In this document: positions 38,748 to 39,300 of the stretch, piece by piece | Layout: the number at the start of each line of letters is the position of its first letter | How positions within the stretch are numbered: the stretch's first letter is position 1 | Notes under the pieces: generated by a model | Seen by the model: only the letters and a program-made list of their open reading frames with translations | Told to the model about the DNA's origin: nothing | Database searches by the model: none | From: Magnetospirillum fulvum MGU-K5 | GTDB taxonomy: Bacteria > Pseudomonadota > Alphaproteobacteria > Rhodospirillales > Magnetospirillaceae | Assembly: GCF_000442515.1 (NCBI RefSeq) | Contig: NZ_AQPH01000030.1 | Location: forward strand, 1-39,300 | Length of the DNA stretch: 39,300 nucleotides | Reading direction: 5' to 3' | Program-made: the position numbers and the translations under genes

Positions 38748-39300
38748 ATGTCCAGATCCTCCGAGGAAATGTCCTTTCTGAGCGGCGGTAACGCCGTTTT
38801 CATCGCCGAACTCTATGGCCGTTATCTTGACGATCCGGCCTCGGTTGACCCGTCCTGGGTCAGATTCTTCCACGAATTACATGACGATCCCGGCGCGCTG
38901 GCTGGCGATTTCAAGGGACAGGGCGCGCTGAAGCGCGACCTCAAGGTGATCGGTGCCGCCGATCCCGACGCCCCCCCGCCCGCCAAGAAGGATGCCAAGG
39001 CCGCGTCCGCCGCTGTGGCTGCGTCTTCTGATCCGGCGGCGATCCGTCAGGCTCAGCTTGATTCGATCCGCGCTTTGATGCTGATCCGCTCGTATCGTGT
39101 TCGCGGCCATCTCCAGGCCGAGCTGGACCCGCTGGGGCTGTCGACTCCGGAACAGCATCCCGAGCTTGATTACCGCACCTATGGCTTTACCGATGCCGAT
39201 CTCGACCGCGAGATCTTCATCGACAACGTGCTGGGGCTGGAAACCGCCACCCTGCGCAAGATCATGCAGGTTCTGCGCGACACGTATTGTGCGCGCATCG
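38748..39300 (+). CDS. sucA: 2-Oxoglutarate dehydrogenase E1 component, 5' part
   Basis: The first 184 codons of the thiamine-dependent E1 subunit; the gene runs off the window. The lipoyl-partner N-terminal segment reads MSFLSGGNAVFIAELYGRYL, then DDPASVDPSWVRFFHEL, a flexible Pro/Ala/Lys linker, and LMLIRSYRVRGHLQAELDPLG, all typical of SucA. The start is ATG 38748 or ATG 38769; the second has GAGG only three bases upstream, and the first aligns with the usual extra N-terminal residues. It belongs to the mdh-sucCD-sucA operon. Confidence 0.95.
   Translation, partial: MSRSSEEMSFLSGGNAVFIAELYGRYLDDPASVDPSWVRFFHELHDDPGALAGDFKGQGALKRDLKVIGAADPDAPPPAKKDAKAASAAVAASSDPAAIRQAQLDSIRALMLIRSYRVRGHLQAELDPLGLSTPEQHPELDYRTYGFTDADLDREIFIDNVLGLETATLRKIMQVLRDTYCARI

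Overview
This 39.3 kb window is GC-rich chromosomal DNA from an alphaproteobacterium. The support is the order mdh-sucC-sucD-sucA, an F0 ATP synthase operon (atpI-B-E-F'-F) with no F1 genes beside it, adjacent pssA and psd genes, metX-metW, and the chorismate mutase / hisC / tyrC trio. Protein resemblance and the many palindromic intergenic repeats suggest Rhodospirillales (Magnetospirillum/Phaeospirillum-like). That placement is inference from memory, not a database result.

Layout. 1-1000: an AT-richer stretch with an orphan membrane protein and a possible micro-ORF. 1-6.6 kb (+): a SpoIIE/PP2C-type phosphatase with a HAMP domain, a Cache/HAMP chemoreceptor, and thiC behind a TPP riboswitch. 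6.8-12.7 kb (-): two near-identical OmpA-family porin-like genes flanking an IalB-family gene, then psd-pssA and a LysM protein. 12.8-19.3 kb (mostly +): cytochrome b561, ribosomal protein L25, pth, ychF, a 490-base stretch of palindromic repeats, a small orphan ribbon-helix-helix-like gene, prfC and a DUF2076 gene. 19.5-22.1 kb (+): the F0 operon with a recognisable sigma-70 promoter and a terminator. 22.2-28.9 kb (-): a tandem repeat, then ihfB-lapA-pyrF, gpsA-lipoprotein, and the overlapping metX-metW-cobE-glycosyltransferase cluster. 28.9-39.3 kb (+): chorismate mutase-hisC-tyrC (Phe/Tyr branch), ligA-zapE, then mdh-sucC-sucD and the start of sucA (TCA cycle).

Most genes are housekeeping: membrane lipid synthesis (pssA, psd, gpsA), envelope (OmpA proteins, LysM, lapA, lipoprotein), translation (L25, Pth, YchF, RF3), energy (F0, TCA) and methionine/aromatic amino acid synthesis.

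The notable material is elsewhere. (1) Two intergenic repeat families fold into hairpins whose arms differ between copies but stay self-complementary. One of these copies is bounded by 18-base terminal inverted repeats. (2) The psd product has lost the usual catalytic His and the Gly of the Gly-Ser cleavage site, and carries a Cys-containing insertion of about 53 residues exactly at that site. (3) sucC is split by a one-base deficit in a run of seven G. (4) The two OmpA genes have nearly identical ends but divergent loops.
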